Origin: Anaerolineales bacterium
GTDB taxonomy: Bacteria > Chloroflexota > Anaerolineae > 4572-78 > NAK82
Length of the DNA: 6,198 bases
Direction of reading: 5' to 3'
Assembly: GCA_024643945.1 (NCBI GenBank)
Contig: JAHELX010000375.1
Location: 1-6,198, forward strand
In this document: piece by piece, positions 5,836 through 6,198 of the stretch
How positions within the stretch are numbered: position 1 is the stretch's first letter
Layout of the letters: each line of letters begins with the position of its first letter
Position numbers and translations under genes: made by a program
Notes under the pieces: model-generated
Told to the model about the DNA's origin: nothing
What the model saw: only the letters and a program-made list of their open reading frames with translations
Database searches by the model: none

Positions 5836-5932
5836 AGCCTTGCGAAGGTTTTGAAAGTGCCTTCAGTTGTTAAGACCTGCTCATTTTGGCAGTTTCTCCT
5901 ACCCGAATAGCCTTTGGAACCTTCGCAAGGCT
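5836..5932. repeat. Perfect 15-bp inverted repeat with 67-base spacer
   Basis: AGCCTTGCGAAGGTT at 5836-5850 is the exact reverse complement of 5918-5932. Each arm is also nearly palindromic around a 3-base centre (CCTT-GCG-AAGG), so each can fold alone. The right arm has a further partner: AGCCTT at 5909-5914 pairs with AAGGCT at 5927-5932. No T-run follows on either strand, so this is not a typical intrinsic terminator. It lies between the end of the gene at 5965 and the ribosome site at 5797, in what would be the leader of the dehydratase transcript. Possible identities are a REP-like or MITE-like element, a regulator binding site, or a folded leader. A small inverted repeat, ctgc-N8-gcag, sits in the spacer at 5877-5892. 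Confidence 0.8.
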
Positions 5933-5964
5933 GGCGTTATCCAACGGAATTAATCTGCTTGTAC

Positions 5965-6198
5965 TTAGGGCGTCGAATCATCGCCTGGTTGCCCGCGTAC
6001 CAACAAAACCACAGCGCCCACAATCAGCCCAAGCAAGACAATCCCACCCATCACCAAAGTAAGTGTACCCCGCCCGCTGCTCTGGGATGGCTGAGTGTCC
6101 GCAGGCGAGGGGGTTTCAGGGACGGACGTCGGAGTGATGGCCAGAATCGTTGGAGAGCGAGTGGGAGATGGGAGCGACTGGGTCGGCACCGGCGACAG
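5965..6198 (-). CDS. C-terminal 77 residues of a Pro/Ser/Thr-rich membrane-anchored protein (runs off right edge)
   Basis: The minus-strand frame is open to the right edge and ends with TAA at 5967-5965. A GTG at 6189 could be read as a start, but the frame continues upstream with the same composition, so this is taken as the end of a larger protein. Visible residues 1-43 are a Pro/Ser/Thr-rich linker. Residues 46-67 are a strongly hydrophobic helix (LTLVMGGIVLLGLIVGAVVL), followed by R68 and a short acidic tail. The pattern is that of an exported or signalling protein joined by a flexible linker to a C-terminal membrane anchor. The functional domain is out of view, so no role can be given. 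The layout resembles the Pro/Thr-rich protein at 4700-4011, which makes two such proteins around the dehydratase. Confidence 0.65.
   Translation of the reverse strand: MSPVPTQSLPSPTRSPTILAITPTSVPETPSPADTQPSQSSGRGTLTLVMGGIVLLGLIVGAVVLLVRGQPGDDSTP

Noticed and set aside
5909..5932. Intrinsic terminator after the gene ending at 5965
   Set aside because: A stem AGCCTT/AAGGCT exists, but no T-rich tract follows it on the minus strand, so a rho-independent terminator cannot be claimed.
5836..5932. Insertion sequence or MITE with target duplication
   Set aside because: The 15-bp arms suggest a mobile element, but no direct target repeat was seen just outside them and no transposase is encoded. It is kept only as an inverted repeat.
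5786..5964. Sigma-70 promoter for the dehydratase gene
   Set aside because: No pair of -35 and -10 boxes with correct spacing was found on the minus strand. A promoter may exist but cannot be placed from the sequence.

Overview
The window is a compact stretch of moderately GC-rich bacterial DNA. All supported genes lie on the minus strand, so transcription runs from right to left. The best guess for the source is a Chloroflexota-type bacterium. This is inference from three traits: long Pro/Thr-rich linkers on membrane-anchored proteins, short degenerate 7-8 bp tandem repeats at gene junctions, and the gene mix. No rRNA, tRNA, CRISPR array, transposase or phage gene is visible.

Layout in the direction of transcription. 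(1) 6198-5965: the C-terminal end of a Pro/Ser/Thr-rich, membrane-anchored protein whose body lies outside the window. (2) 5964-5786: a 179-base gap holding a perfect 15-bp inverted repeat and the ribosome site of the next gene. (3) 5785-4709: an extended short-chain nucleotide-sugar dehydratase related to GDP-mannose/dTDP-glucose 4,6-dehydratases. (4) 4700-4011: a 229-residue protein with two membrane segments and a Pro/Thr/Glu-rich linker. (5) 4007-2358: a polytopic GT39/ArnT-like glycosyltransferase. (6) 2300-1488: a patatin-like (RssA-type) serine hydrolase. (7) 1449-430: a helix-hairpin-helix glycosylase-fold protein. It resembles both the queuosine-salvage family (Qng1/DUF2419) and endonuclease III, and carries an endonuclease III-like iron-sulfur loop. 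(8) 426 to the left edge: the N-terminal part of a PfkB/ribokinase-family kinase.

The genes fall into two themes. The right half (dehydratase, Pro/Thr-rich membrane protein, GT39 transferase) looks like a cell-surface glycosylation unit: one enzyme makes a modified nucleotide sugar, and a membrane transferase uses lipid-linked sugar outside. The left half pairs a probable 5'-nucleotide or base glycosylase with a PfkB kinase only 3 bases downstream. A nucleoside kinase followed by a nucleotide N-glycosylase is the chemistry expected for salvaging a modified base such as queuine. The patatin-like protein sits between the two halves without an obvious partner. Gaps from the dehydratase to the kinase are 3-57 bases, so these six genes could form one operon.

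The most interesting items are the iron-sulfur Qng1/EndoIII-like protein with its kinase neighbour, heptamer repeats that supply coding sequence and even a start codon at gene boundaries, and the inverted repeat in the leader of the dehydratase gene. Family assignments come from reading motifs and remembered homologues, without any database search.
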